Positions 17,977-26,995 are shown, numbered from the stretch's first letter. The stretch is DNA of 64,000 nt from Nostocoides sp. (GCA_016702415.1 JADJEA010000024.1:486655-550654), one strand, 5' to 3'. Notes: generated by a model from the letters alone, not told the origin. Translations and numbers: made by a program.

Positions 17977-18369
17977 TCACCAGATGGGAGCCGTATGCCG
18001 CCGCAGCGCCAGTCGGCGCAGCAGCCGGCGGCACCGCTCGTCCGCGGCGATCAGCCGCATCGCGTGACCACGGCGCAGCCCTCGGCGGTGGCATTCGAGC
18101 AGCAGCCCCAGTCCGGTGCCGTCCGCGACCAGGGCACCGCCGAGGTCGAGGAAGAGGGGTCCGGGGGCTGCGTCGATGATCTCGTGGAGCCGTGGGCGCA
18201 GGTCGGCGGCGGTGTGGACGTCGATCCGCCCCGTGACCCGCACCACAGTCCCGTCCGGCCCCGGAAGCACGTCGATGCGCGGGATCGTGGGCACCGCTGT
18301 GGCCGTCCGATCCGGTGCGGCCGTGCGTGCTGGTGCGGCCGTGCGTGCTGGTGTGGTCGTCGCGGTCAT
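17977..18369 (-). CDS. STAS-domain protein (anti-sigma-factor antagonist-like)
   Basis: A 130-residue protein from ATG 18369. The first 35 residues are low-complexity repeats of Thr-Ala-Ala-Pro-Ala-Arg, and residues 40-125 form a STAS fold (TVVRVTGRIDVHTAADL, PLFLDLGGALVADGTGLGLL, MRLIAADERCRRLLRRLAL). In classical SpoIIAA-type antagonists the fold carries D-S-S-G with a phosphorylatable second Ser. Here the corresponding motif is D-G-T-G, so only the Thr could be phosphorylated. It is divergent from the adenosyltransferase gene and close to no recognisable anti-sigma kinase. A role as a sigma-factor pathway switch is inferred from the family only. Confidence 0.75.
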   Translation of the reverse strand: MTATTTPARTAAPARTAAPDRTATAVPTIPRIDVLPGPDGTVVRVTGRIDVHTAADLRPRLHEIIDAAPGPLFLDLGGALVADGTGLGLLLECHRRGLRRGHAMRLIAADERCRRLLRRLALRRHTAPIW

Positions 18370-18453
18370 CTGCCCATCCCCTCGGCATCCTCTGTCGGTG
18401 TTTATACGTCCGGCGGGCCCATTTGGTTGGGTGCGACACGCGAGAATCGAGAC

Positions 18454-19101
18454 ATGGTCAATCTGACGCGCATCTACACCCGCACCGGCGACGACGGGAC
18501 GACCGGTCTGGGGGATTTCTCCCGGACGGCCAAGACCGACCCCCGGCTGCAGGCGTATGCCGATGTCAACGAGGCCAATGCCGCACTCGGCGTCGCCGTG
18601 GCCTGCGGCGGGCTGCGGCCGGATGTGCGGGAGACGCTCCTTCGGGTCCAGAACGACCTCTTCGACGTCGGCGCCGACCTCGCAACGCCGCTGCGGCCGA
18701 GCTATACCTACCCGCCATTGCGCGTCGAGGCCGCGTGGGTCGATGAGCTCGAGGCCGACTGCGACCGCTACAACGCGGAACTGGAGAAGCTGCGCTCGTT
18801 CATCCTTCCCGGCGGGTCGGCGGGATCGGCATACCTCCATGTGGCGACCACTGTCGTCCGGCGCGCTGAGCGCTCCGCCTGGGCGGCGCGGGAGGCGTAT
18901 GGCGACCAGCCCACCCCCGAGGACACCCCCGGCGGGATCAACCCGGTCACGACGAGATACCTCAACCGCCTCTCCGACCTGCTCTTCATCCTCGCCCGCG
19001 TCGCCAATCTCGACCACGGTGGCGACGTCCTCTGGCGTCCCGGCGGCGGCCGCGCGCAGGACCCGCGCTCCCCCGCCGACGCCGCAGCCCACGAGGAGTG
19101 A
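18454..19101 (+). CDS. Cob(I)alamin adenosyltransferase, PduO-type
   Basis: A 215-residue PduO-family ATP:corrinoid adenosyltransferase, which transfers adenosine from ATP to cob(I)alamin to make adenosylcobalamin. ATG 18454 gives the diagnostic N-terminus VNLTRIYTRTGDDGTTGLGD (ATP-binding loop). Other family blocks are the DVNEANAALG helix, QNDLFDVGADL, FILPGGS, and VVRRAERSAW followed by NPVTTRYLNRLSDLLFILAR. Its product is the cofactor of the MeaA-type mutase encoded nearby, so the two probably form a functional pair although not an operon. The C-terminal 25 residues are Arg/Pro-rich and probably disordered. Confidence 0.93.
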   Translation: MVNLTRIYTRTGDDGTTGLGDFSRTAKTDPRLQAYADVNEANAALGVAVACGGLRPDVRETLLRVQNDLFDVGADLATPLRPSYTYPPLRVEAAWVDELEADCDRYNAELEKLRSFILPGGSAGSAYLHVATTVVRRAERSAWAAREAYGDQPTPEDTPGGINPVTTRYLNRLSDLLFILARVANLDHGGDVLWRPGGGRAQDPRSPADAAAHEE

Positions 19102-19137
19102 CGTTCGGGCACCCGGCAGGGCCTCTGCCCGGACCCT

Positions 19138-19211
19138 CGGCTACACCATTGAGGCGCGATCCGGCGCGTTCACGCTCACGGCGGGACGCCGACGGGTCAA
19201 TGGTGTAGCCG
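19138..19211. repeat. Perfect 15-bp inverted repeat with 44-bp spacer
   Basis: CGGCTACACCATTGA at 19138-19152 is mirrored by TCAATGGTGTAGCCG at 19197-19211, between the convergent 3' ends of the adenosyltransferase (19101) and DUF2550 (19230) genes. The spacer is GC-rich and can itself fold. The structure could act as a two-way transcription stop or be a scar of a small insertion; no coding region overlaps it. Confidence 0.7.
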
Positions 19212-19229
19212 TGGGTACGCCGGGCGGGC

Positions 19230-19661
19230 TCAGGTGATGTTGACGCCGAAGCCGGGCGGCGCGCTTTCCATCCACGACCGCATGGCGGTGTGTGTGCCGC
19301 GGGCCATGGCGAACTCGAACTGCTGACCATCGGCCTCGGCAGTCACCCGAAGCGGGTCGGGCAGGCCGGGGATGGGCTCCGTTGTCGGCTGCGGTATGCC
19401 GATCCCCACCGACGATCGACGCCACGTCCGGGCCGGGCGCAGGGTCAGCCCGCCCAGGGTGAACCAGTCGAGGGACTCGGCCCCGAAACGAAGCAACCCC
19501 AGCCTCCAAGCCGTGGAGGGTGGGGTGCGGAGCGCGCACGGCAGAAGTGGTCCGCCGGACGCCAGGAGATGGCGACGCAGCCAGAGCAGGGCGATGCCGA
19601 GCACGGCAAGGAGGAGCAGCCCGAGGACGACCGCCTCGGATACCGTCACCCACTCACCCAC
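19230..19661 (-). CDS. DUF2550 membrane-anchored protein
   Basis: A 143-residue protein starting at GTG 19661. One N-terminal transmembrane helix (residues 8-28, AVVLGLLLLAVLGIALLWLRR) is followed by a basic, mostly beta-rich cytoplasmic domain (LGLLRFGAESLDWFTLGGLTLRP). DUF2550 is a conserved actinobacterial family found directly after atpC, as here, with a 15-bp gap. Its function is not established, and the repeated linkage suggests a role connected with ATP synthase expression or the membrane. Confidence 0.85.
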   Translation of the reverse strand: MGEWVTVSEAVVLGLLLLAVLGIALLWLRRHLLASGGPLLPCALRTPPSTAWRLGLLRFGAESLDWFTLGGLTLRPARTWRRSSVGIGIPQPTTEPIPGLPDPLRVTAEADGQQFEFAMARGTHTAMRSWMESAPPGFGVNIT

Positions 19662-19676
19662 CGGACGGACCTGCGG

Positions 19677-19943
19677 TCAGACTCCGGCCGGCTGTTCGAC
19701 CGTCTCGGACACGATCCGGACGCGGTCCTCGTCGACGGACAGGAAGCCGCCGTCGATGGCCGCCGTGGCCAGGCCGCCCTCGCTCTTGTGAATGCGGACC
19801 TCGCCGGGCGCCAGGACCACGAGGGTCGGCGTGTGACCGGGCAGGATGCCCATTTCGCCGTCGACGGAACGGGCGGACACCATGGTGGCCTCACCCGACC
19901 ACACCTGGCGGTCAGCGGCGACGAGTTCGACCTGAAGTGCCAC
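19677..19943 (-). CDS. atpC: F0F1 ATP synthase subunit epsilon
   Basis: An 88-residue epsilon subunit of the central stalk. It contains the complete N-terminal beta-sandwich (LQVELVAADRQVWSGEA, VDGEMGILPGHTPTLVVL, IDGGFLSVDEDRVRIV) but lacks the C-terminal helical hairpin of E. coli epsilon, so it is shorter than the usual 130-140 residues. Short forms occur in several actinobacteria and lack the helix that inhibits ATP hydrolysis. It starts at GTG 19943. A 226-bp gap containing a strong hairpin separates it from atpD, much larger than the other gaps in this operon. Confidence 0.92.
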   Translation of the reverse strand: MALQVELVAADRQVWSGEATMVSARSVDGEMGILPGHTPTLVVLAPGEVRIHKSEGGLATAAIDGGFLSVDEDRVRIVSETVEQPAGV

Positions 19944-20063
19944 GACGATCCTTCACGCTCGTTTTCAACAATTGGCCAGATTCTACCCATACCCGTCGCC
20001 GAGACCGGCAGGTCCCTCGACCGATGCGACCGAGGACACCCCGACCCCCTCCCCCGGTGATGC

Positions 20064-20101
20064 GGAACGGGCCCTCCCGGCATACCGGAAGGGCCCGTTC
20101 C
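20064..20101. terminator. Strong hairpin between atpD and atpC
   Basis: Arms 20064-20080 (GGAACGGGCCCTCCCGG) and 20085-20101 pair along 17 positions with one mismatch and a 4-nt loop. It sits inside the atp operon, about 70 nt after the atpD stop and 120 nt before the atpC start. There is no T-run downstream on the minus strand, so partial termination, RNA processing or mRNA stabilisation are all possible. Confidence 0.65.
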
Positions 20102-20169
20102 AAGGCGAGGTCGAGCGGTGACGCGGCGGTGTCGAGACAGTCTCGAACCCCTGCGCCAAGCGCGACGCC

Positions 20170-21642
20170 TCAGAGGTTCTTCTGGATCTCCGCCCACTGG
20201 CGCTCGACGTCGTCGAGGCCACCGCACATGAAGAACGCCTGCTCACCGACGTGGTCGTAGTCGCCGTCGCAGATCTTGGTGAACGCCTCGATGGTGTCCG
20301 CCAGCGACACCGTCGAGCCCTCGATGCCGGTGAACTGCTTGGCGACATAGGTGTTCTGCGACAGGAAGCGCTGGATGCGGCGCGCCCGGTTGACGAGGAT
20401 CTTGTCTTCCTCCGACAACTCGTCGATACCGAGGATGGCGATGATGTCCTGGAGTTCCTTGTTGCGCTGCAGGATCTGCTTGACGCGCACCGCGGTGTCG
20501 TAGTGCTCCGTGGTGATATAGCGGCGGTCGAGGATTCGGCTGGTCGAGGTCAGCGGGTCCACGGCGGGGTAGATACCCAGCGAAGCGATCTCACGGGAGA
20601 GCTCGGTCGTCGCGTCGAGGTGGGCGAAGGTCGTCGCCGGTGCCGGGTCGGTGTAGTCGTCGGCGGGGACATAGATCGCCTGCATGGAGGTGATCGAGTG
20701 GCCACGCGTGGAGGTGATCCGCTCCTGGAGCACACCCATCTCGTCGGCGAGGGTCGGCTGGTAGCCGACGGCGGACGGCATCCGACCCAGGAGGGTGGAC
20801 ACCTCGGACCCGGCCTGGGTGAACCGGAAGATGTTGTCGATGAAGAGGAGCACGTCCTGCTTCTGGACGTCGCGGAAGTACTCCGCCATCGTCAGCGCGG
20901 AGAGCGCGACGCGCAGACGCGTGCCCGGCGGCTCGTCCATCTGGCCGAAGACGAGTGCGGTCTGTCCGAGGACGCCCGCCTCCTCCATCTCGACCATGAG
21001 GTCGTTGCCCTCACGGGTGCGCTCGCCCACACCGGCGAAGACCGACACACCACCGTGGTCGCGGGCGACTCGGGCGATCATCTCCTGGATGAGCACCGTC
21101 TTGCCCACACCGGCACCACCGAAGAGGCCGATCTTGCCACCCTGGACATAAGGGGTGAGCAGGTCGATGACCTTGATGCCCGTCTGGAACATCTGGGTCT
21201 TGGACTCGAGCTGGTCGAAGGCCGGGGCCGGGCGGTGAATGCCCCAGCGCTCCTTGACGTCGAGGGTCTCGCCGGGGGCGAGGTTGAGGCAGACGCCGGT
21301 GGTGTTGAAGACCTTGCCGAGGGTGACATCACCGACGGGCACGGAGATCGGGCCGCCGCTGTCCTGGACCGCGGTGCCACGCACCAAACCGTCCGTCGGC
21401 TGCAGCGAGATCGCCCGCACCATGTTGTCGCCGATGTGCTGGGCAACTTCCAAGTTGAGGGTCCGCTTGCCCTCACCTTCGCCCTGACCACCGAGGTTGA
21501 TCTCGGTGGTGAGCAGGTTGTACTGCTCGGGCATCCCGTCGACGGGGAATTCCACGTCGACGACCGGGCCGATGATGCGCGAGATGCGCCCGACCCCGCC
21601 GGCCTTGGTCTGCTCGGAGGTCTCCGGAAGCGTGGCAGTCAT
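20170..21642 (-). CDS. atpD: F0F1 ATP synthase subunit beta
   Basis: A 490-residue catalytic beta subunit. It has an N-terminal beta barrel (GRISRIIGPVVDVEF), P-loop GGAGVGKTV near residue 170, the catalytic glutamate in GVGERTREGNDL, Walker B LLFIDNIFRFTQAGSEVS, the DELSEED-type loop (here DELSEEDK, complete) and the C-terminal helical domain. It follows atpG by a 15-bp gap from ATG 21642, with AGAGAG as ribosome-binding site. The length and all catalytic residues are normal. Confidence 0.97.
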   Translation of the reverse strand: MTATLPETSEQTKAGGVGRISRIIGPVVDVEFPVDGMPEQYNLLTTEINLGGQGEGEGKRTLNLEVAQHIGDNMVRAISLQPTDGLVRGTAVQDSGGPISVPVGDVTLGKVFNTTGVCLNLAPGETLDVKERWGIHRPAPAFDQLESKTQMFQTGIKVIDLLTPYVQGGKIGLFGGAGVGKTVLIQEMIARVARDHGGVSVFAGVGERTREGNDLMVEMEEAGVLGQTALVFGQMDEPPGTRLRVALSALTMAEYFRDVQKQDVLLFIDNIFRFTQAGSEVSTLLGRMPSAVGYQPTLADEMGVLQERITSTRGHSITSMQAIYVPADDYTDPAPATTFAHLDATTELSREIASLGIYPAVDPLTSTSRILDRRYITTEHYDTAVRVKQILQRNKELQDIIAILGIDELSEEDKILVNRARRIQRFLSQNTYVAKQFTGIEGSTVSLADTIEAFTKICDGDYDHVGEQAFFMCGGLDDVERQWAEIQKNL

Positions 21643-21657
21643 CTGTCTCTCTACCTT

Positions 21658-22566
21658 CTACTTGGACTCGGCGAGGGCGCTGGCGCCACCGACGATCTCG
21701 CTGATCTCTTGGGTGATCTCCGCCTGACGGGCCTGGTTGGCGAGGCGGGTGTAGTTCTTGATGAGGTTTTCCGCATTGTCCGTGGCCGACTTCATGGCCC
21801 GCTGTCGCGCCGCGAGCTCGGAGGCCGCGGCACTGAGCAGGCAGGTCCAGATCCGCGAGACCACATAGCGCGGCAGCATCGCCGCCATGACCTCCTCGGC
21901 GCTCGGCTCGAACTCGTAGAGCGGAAGCAGGTCCGGCTTGCCGTCGTGGTTGGCGTCGACCGGAGGGTCGACGACCTCGATCGGCAGCAGCCTCAACACG
22001 CGGGGCTCCTGGTTGACCATCGTGTTGAACCGCGTGTAGACGAGGTGGACCTCGTCCAGACCGCCCTCGTCCGTCGGCTTGAGGAAGTCGCCGACAATGC
22101 GCTCGGCAATCTCCTGGGCCCGCTCGACCTGGGGCTTCTCGGTGTTGCCCGTCCACTCCGCGGCATACGTTCGCGCCCGGAACTTGTAGTAGGCGACCGA
22201 TTTCCGCCCGACCAGATAGGGCACGACCTCCTTGCCCTCGGCCCGCAGGTCGTGGATCAGCCGCTCACTTTCCTTGAGCGCGCCGGAGGCATACGCACCG
22301 GCGAGTCCACGGTCGCTGGCCAGGATGACCACACCAGCCCGACGCGGATTCGCCGGCTCGGTCGTCATGGGGTGGTCGTAGTTGCTGTGCGCGGCCAGGG
22401 CCGAGAGAGCACGCGTGATCGCGTGCGTGTACGGCGCCGACTCCAACACCGCCTGTCGCGCCTTGACCACGCGTGAGGCCGCCATCAACTCCATGGCCCG
22501 GGTGATCTTCTTGGTCGCGCTGACCGACCGGATGCGCTGCCGGTAGACACGGATCTGCGCTCCCAT
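21658..22566 (-). CDS. atpG: F0F1 ATP synthase subunit gamma
   Basis: A 302-residue gamma subunit forming the central rotor shaft. It contains the N-terminal coiled-coil helix (MGAQIRVYRQRIRSVSATKKITRAMELMAASRV as conserved blocks), the Rossmann-like domain (GVVILASDRGLAGAY) and the C-terminal coiled-coil helix (ASELAARQRAMKSATDNAENLI). It lies between atpA and atpD in the standard order, and the start at ATG 22566 is unambiguous. Confidence 0.96.
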   Translation of the reverse strand: MGAQIRVYRQRIRSVSATKKITRAMELMAASRVVKARQAVLESAPYTHAITRALSALAAHSNYDHPMTTEPANPRRAGVVILASDRGLAGAYASGALKESERLIHDLRAEGKEVVPYLVGRKSVAYYKFRARTYAAEWTGNTEKPQVERAQEIAERIVGDFLKPTDEGGLDEVHLVYTRFNTMVNQEPRVLRLLPIEVVDPPVDANHDGKPDLLPLYEFEPSAEEVMAAMLPRYVVSRIWTCLLSAAASELAARQRAMKSATDNAENLIKNYTRLANQARQAEITQEISEIVGGASALAESK

Positions 22567-22616
22567 GCGTTCCCGCCTTCCCTAGGGTTCGTATGCCGCT
22601 TCGCTCGCCGCCGCGC

Positions 22617-24250
22617 TCAGCGCTGGCGGACGATCTGGGCCTGGTCGATCTCGTGGTCGAGCGCGCCGGGGTCCGGCTCGTGACCCACCGGGATGTTGTG
22701 CGAGCCGGAGCTGTCGAACTGCTTCTTGAACTCCGTGATGGCCCGCTCGAGCGCCTGCTCGGTGTCGGACTCGAACTTGCCGGTCTCGCGGATCGTGTCG
22801 AGGAGGCCCTTGTTCTCGCGGCGCATGAAGTCGAGGAACTCGACCTCGAAGCGCTGGACATCCTCGACGGCGACATCGTCGAGCTTGCCGGTCGTGCCCA
22901 TCCAGATCGAGACGACCTGCTCCTCCACCGGATAGGGGTTGCTCTGCTTCTGCTTGAGCAACTCCACGAGCCGACCACCGCGGGCCAGCTGGGCGCGGCT
23001 GGCGGGGTCGAGGTCGGAGGCGAACATCGCGAACGCCTCGAGCGCCCGGAACTGGGCGAGGTCGAGCTTGAGTCGGCCGGAGACCTGCTTCATCGCCTTG
23101 ATCTGGGCGTTGCCGCCGACCCGGGAGACCGAGACACCCACGTCGATGGCGGGGCGCACGTTGGCGTTGAACAGGTCGGACTGGAGATAGATCTGTCCGT
23201 CGGTGATCGAGATGACGTTGGTGGGGATATATGCCGAGACGTCACCCGCCTTGGTCTCGATGATCGGCAGACCCGTCATCGACCCGGCGCCGAGGTCGTC
23301 CGAGAGCTTGGCGCAGCGCTCCAGCAGCCGGCTGTGGAGATAGAAGACGTCGCCGGGGTAGGCCTCGCGGCCCGGCGGGCGACGCAGCAGCAGCGACACC
23401 GCGCGGTAGGCCTCGGCCTGCTTGGAGAGGTCGTCGAAGACGATGAGAACGTGCTTGCCTTGGTACATCCAGTGCTGGCCGATGGCCGAGCCGTGTAGGG
23501 GGCGAGGTACTTGAAGCCGGCGGAGTCGGAGGCCGGAGCGGCGACGATGGTGGTGTACTCCATCGCGCCCGCCTCCTCGAGCGTGCCGCGGACGGCCGCG
23601 ATCGTCGACCCCTTCTGGCCGATGCCGACGTAGATGCAGCGGACCTGCTTGTTCGGGTCGCCGCTGTCCCAGAACTCCTTCTGGTTGATGATCGTGTCGA
23701 CGGCGACCGTGGTCTTGCCGGTCTGCCGGTCGCCGATGATGAGCTCGCGCTGGCCGCGGCCGATCGGGGTCATCGCGTCGACGGCCTTGAGGCCGGTCTG
23801 CAGCGGCTCGTGGACCGACTTGCGGGAGACGACGTTCGGCGCCTGGAGTTCGAGGATGCGGCGGCCTTCGTCGGCGATGTCACCGAGACCGTCGATCGGG
23901 TAGCCGAGCGGGTTGACAACGCGCCCGAGGAAAGCGTCACCGACCGGGACGGAGAGGACCTCACCGGTCCGCTTGACCGTCTGGCCCTCCTCGATCTTGG
24001 AGAAGTCGCCGAGGATGACGACACCGATCTCGTGGACGTCAAGGTTGAGCGCGATGCCCAGCGTCCCGTCCTCGAACTGGAGCAACTCGTTGGTCATGGC
24101 CGAGGGCAGCCCCTCGACGTGGGCGATGCCGTCACCGGCGTCGATGACCCGGCCGACCTCCTCCCGAGAGGCCTCGCCGGGCTGGTAGGACTGGACATAG
24201 GCGTCCAGCGCGTCCCGGATCTCCTCGGGACGGATCGAGAGCTCCGTCAT
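22617..24250 (-). CDS. atpA: F0F1 ATP synthase subunit alpha (one missing base breaks the frame near 23491)
   Basis: The two halves together give a full alpha subunit of about 545 residues. The N-terminal half starts at ATG 24250 (MTELSIRPEEIRDAL) and carries the P-loop GDRQTGKTTVAVD. The C-terminal half begins WMYQGKHVLIVFDDLSKQA and has the arginine-finger region VSVSRVGGNAQIKAMK. Between them the conserved Y-T-G-S-A-I-G-Q-H-W cannot be read because the minus strand has ACGGCTCGG where ACGGGCTCGG is expected, one G short. The reading frame total (1634 nt) also lacks exactly one base. The gene is essential in most obligate aerobes and everything else is perfectly conserved, so a sequencing error is the likeliest explanation. 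Confidence 0.93.
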
Positions 24251-24372
24251 CTCAGTTTCTCTCCTTCGAGTTCCGCACTGTGGCGGCCGACTTGTTGAGT
24301 GCGGTTCGTATGTGGTGAAGCGGGTGAGTCTGGATTGGACACCCGGCCCCGGGCAGGGGTCGGGCCGGCGGG

Positions 24373-25182
24373 TCAGCCGCCGAAGTGGCGGCGGGCCGCC
24401 TCGAGTTTCCGGGCAATGGTCCCGTCGATGATTTCGTCACCGATCTTGACCCGAAGTCCGCCGACGATCGACGGGTCGACGATCAGCTGGATCTGGATCT
24501 CGCGGCCATACATCCGGGAGAGCGCCGACCGCAGCCGCGCGGTTTCGTCCTCACCGAGCGGGGCCGCCGAGGTGACAACCGCCGTCAGTTGGTTGCGACG
24601 GTTGGCCGCGACCGTGAGGTACGACTCGAGGATCGATCCCAGTCGGCGTCCGCGGGGGGCCTGGACGGCCTGCTGGGCCAACCGGACCGTCTCGGGGGTC
24701 GCCTTGCCGTCGAGCAGCCTGGCGACCAGGTCGGCCTTGCCCTTGGCGTCACCTTGACGGTTGGTCAGGGTGTCACGCAGGTCGGGAGTCCCCGCCACGA
24801 TCCGCTCGAACCGGAAGATCTCGTCCTCGAGCGACTGGATCTTGCCCCGGCGGTCGGCCCGGTCGACGACGGCCAAGACGGCAAGGTTCTCGATCGAGTC
24901 GGTGAAGTCGCGTTCGTCCGCCCAGCGCTGCCCGGCCAGGGTGGCCAGGACGTGAACGGTCTGGTCGGTGACCTTGCCTCCGAACAACCGCTTGACCAGG
25001 TCGCTCTTGCCAACCCCGTCGCGTGACGGATCGGCCAGCGCCCGGCGTAGCGTCGCGCTGCCCTCGATGCTGGCGAGGGCGGCGAATAGTTCCTCGGCCA
25101 GCTGACCGGAGTCGAGTGACCCGAGGACCTCGCCGAGGGACTTCTCCCCCGCCGCCGCTGCCGCACGTGAGCTGCCGCGCAT
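24373..25182 (-). CDS. atpH: F0F1 ATP synthase subunit delta
   Basis: A 269-residue delta subunit (peripheral stalk cap). It is longer than the 180 residues of E. coli delta, as usual in actinobacteria where an N-terminal extension is present. Conserved blocks include GQRWADERDFTDSIENLAVLAV and the C-terminal VDPSIVGGLRVKIGDEIIDGTI, which is diagnostic. Its ATG overlaps the atpF stop by one base (TGATG), indicating translational coupling. Confidence 0.94.
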   Translation of the reverse strand: MRGSSRAAAAAGEKSLGEVLGSLDSGQLAEELFAALASIEGSATLRRALADPSRDGVGKSDLVKRLFGGKVTDQTVHVLATLAGQRWADERDFTDSIENLAVLAVVDRADRRGKIQSLEDEIFRFERIVAGTPDLRDTLTNRQGDAKGKADLVARLLDGKATPETVRLAQQAVQAPRGRRLGSILESYLTVAANRRNQLTAVVTSAAPLGEDETARLRSALSRMYGREIQIQLIVDPSIVGGLRVKIGDEIIDGTIARKLEAARRHFGG

Positions 25183-25751
25183 CAGCGATCGACCTTCTCC
25201 GGCGTGATCGCGCCCGACTCGAGCTCGGCGAGGAAGCGCTCGACGATGCCTTTCTGGCGGACCTCGTCGTGCAGGGACTCCCCGACGATCTTGCTCGCCA
25301 GGTCGGTCGAGAGCCGGCCGACCTCACCGCGCAGGCTCGTCGCCGCGGTGGCTCGCTCGGCCTCGATCTGCCGGTGGGCGCTGTCGGTGATCCGGGCGGC
25401 TTCGGCCTGAGCCTGGCCGCGCATCTCCTCGACGATCGCCGTGCCCTGGGTCCTGGCCTCTTCACGAATGCGGGCGGCCTCGCCGCGCGCTTCCTTGAGC
25501 TGGGCGTTGTAGGAGTCCAGGGCGGCCTGGGCCTGGGCCTGGGCCTCCTCCGCCTGCTTCATCCCGCCCTCGATCGCCGCGGCCCGCTGGGCGTACAGCT
25601 TCTCCATGTTGGGGACGACCTTGGTGGAGTACATCCAGTAGAGGACCGCGAAGGCGATGACGCCGACGATCATCTCCGCCGGATGCGGGAGCAGCGGGAG
25701 CTTCTCGGGCCAGCCCGCGCCCTCACTGGCGGCAACGGATGCGAGGTACAC
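25182..25751 (-). CDS. atpF: F0F1 ATP synthase subunit b
   Basis: A 189-residue peripheral-stalk subunit. There is one N-terminal transmembrane helix (residues 25-43, AEMIVGVIAFAVLYWMYS) and a long charged coiled coil rich in Ala, Glu, Gln and Arg (EEAQAQAQAALDSYNAQL onwards). It starts at GTG 25751, between atpE and atpH in the expected order, and is translationally coupled to atpH. Confidence 0.94.
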   Translation of the reverse strand: MYLASVAASEGAGWPEKLPLLPHPAEMIVGVIAFAVLYWMYSTKVVPNMEKLYAQRAAAIEGGMKQAEEAQAQAQAALDSYNAQLKEARGEAARIREEARTQGTAIVEEMRGQAQAEAARITDSAHRQIEAERATAATSLRGEVGRLSTDLASKIVGESLHDEVRQKGIVERFLAELESGAITPEKVDR

Positions 25752-25799
25752 GTCGCTTCCTATCTGTTGAACTCGAACGATCGGTCAGCGGGAGGCTGG

Positions 25800-26009
25800 T
25801 CAGCCCTTGAAGACGAACGCGAAGACGAGACCGAGGATGGCCAGCGCCTCGGTGAGCGCCATACCGGTGAAGGCGATGGTCTGCAGCATGCCGCGGGCTT
25901 CGGGCTGGCGAGCGACGCCGTTGATGTATGCGGCGAAGATCAGACCGATACCGATGCCGGGGCCGATGGCGGCGAGACCGTAGCCGAGGTAGGCGATTGA
26001 GCCCGTCAT
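25800..26009 (-). CDS. atpE: F0F1 ATP synthase subunit c
   Basis: A 69-residue proteolipid made of two transmembrane helices and a polar loop. The glycine-rich first helix reads LGYGLAAIGPGIGIGLIFAA, the loop is RQPEARG, and the proton-carrying carboxylate is Glu in GMALTEALAILGLV. Glutamate rather than aspartate is normal for actinobacteria. The c-ring rotates with proton passage through subunit a. It starts at ATG 26009. Confidence 0.96.
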   Translation of the reverse strand: MTGSIAYLGYGLAAIGPGIGIGLIFAAYINGVARQPEARGMLQTIAFTGMALTEALAILGLVFAFVFKG

Positions 26010-26137
26010 GGTGATTCCTTTCGAGTGGCACGGGCCCGGAGCGGCTCGTGTCGTGTGGTGGTTATGGAGTTGTGTCTGGGTCGAACGTGCGGTCGAGGCG
26101 GGTGCGTTGTTCGGGGGTGCGAATCAGTCGTGCGAAA

Positions 26138-26995
26138 TCAGTGGTGCTCCGAGACCGCGTCGGCGAGATAGAGCGCCGTGAGCATGGTGAAGATGAATGC
26201 CTGGAGGAACTCGATCAGCAACTCGAATGCGGTCATCAGGATCGAGAACCCGAACGACAGGACGCCCGCCCCTTTCAGCGGCGCGCTGCCGTGCAGCAGG
26301 AGGTACTCGCCGCCGATGATGAAGACCAGCAGCATCAGGTGTCCGGCCATCATGTTGCCGAAGAGTCGCAGGGCCAGAGTGAGCGGCCGCACGAAGAAGT
26401 AGGTCAACAACTCGAGGACGAACATGATCGGCTTGAGCCAGCCGGGCAGGCCGGGCGGGATCATCGAGCCGAGGTACTTGCCGACCCCACCCTTGGCCTT
26501 GATCGCGACCGCGTGATACGTGATGTAGACGATGAGCGTCAGGACGATCGGGAACGCGATCCGGCTGGTCGTGGGGTACTGAATGAACGGGATGATCCCG
26601 GCGACGTTGTTGAGCAGAATCAGCGTGAAGAGCGTGAACAGCAGCGGGAGGAAGCGCTTGAAATCCTTGGTCCCGATGACATCACGCGCGATCGTGTTGC
26701 GGACGAAGTCATAGGTCTGCTCGGCGAGCCACTGCCGCTTGCTCGGCACGAGGGCGAGCCGGCGGCTGGTCGAGACGAAGAACCATCCGAGGACGACGAC
26801 CGTGAGGAGCATCACGGCCGAGGGCCGGGTGAACGCCCAGTTGCTGTCGCCGCCGAACAACGGCCACCAGAAGTCCGACGTCCCCGGGGTCTCGAATGTG
26901 GACCCATCGCCCTCGGCGACCAGGCTCGTCAGGAGTTGAGCGGAGATCACGGTCAGGCTCACTGCCTCTCTTCGACTGTGTCCGTCAGCGCCCAT
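26138..26995 (-). CDS. atpB: F0F1 ATP synthase subunit a
   Basis: A 285-residue membrane subunit with five to six hydrophobic helices. The essential proton-channel arginine lies in PLTLALRLFGNMMAGH, and the last helix ends LLIEFLQAFIFTMLTALYLADA. The start is uncertain: ATG 26995, or GTG 26962, which has AGAGAGG just upstream and removes eleven hydrophilic residues. Its position as the first structural gene after atpI is standard. Confidence 0.94.
   Translation of the reverse strand: MGADGHSRREAVSLTVISAQLLTSLVAEGDGSTFETPGTSDFWWPLFGGDSNWAFTRPSAVMLLTVVVLGWFFVSTSRRLALVPSKRQWLAEQTYDFVRNTIARDVIGTKDFKRFLPLLFTLFTLILLNNVAGIIPFIQYPTTSRIAFPIVLTLIVYITYHAVAIKAKGGVGKYLGSMIPPGLPGWLKPIMFVLELLTYFFVRPLTLALRLFGNMMAGHLMLLVFIIGGEYLLLHGSAPLKGAGVLSFGFSILMTAFELLIEFLQAFIFTMLTALYLADAVSEHH

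Noticed and set aside
15496..19101. Very long plus-strand frame opposite the mutase, STAS and adenosyltransferase genes
   Set aside because: Only its last 215 codons (from 18454) encode a recognisable protein. The rest is the complement of the MeaA-type gene, and high GC keeps it open by chance.
23470..23510. Programmed frameshifting in atpA
   Set aside because: No slippery sequence or downstream pseudoknot is evident, alpha subunits are not known to use it, and the same one-base-missing pattern occurs in several unrelated genes.
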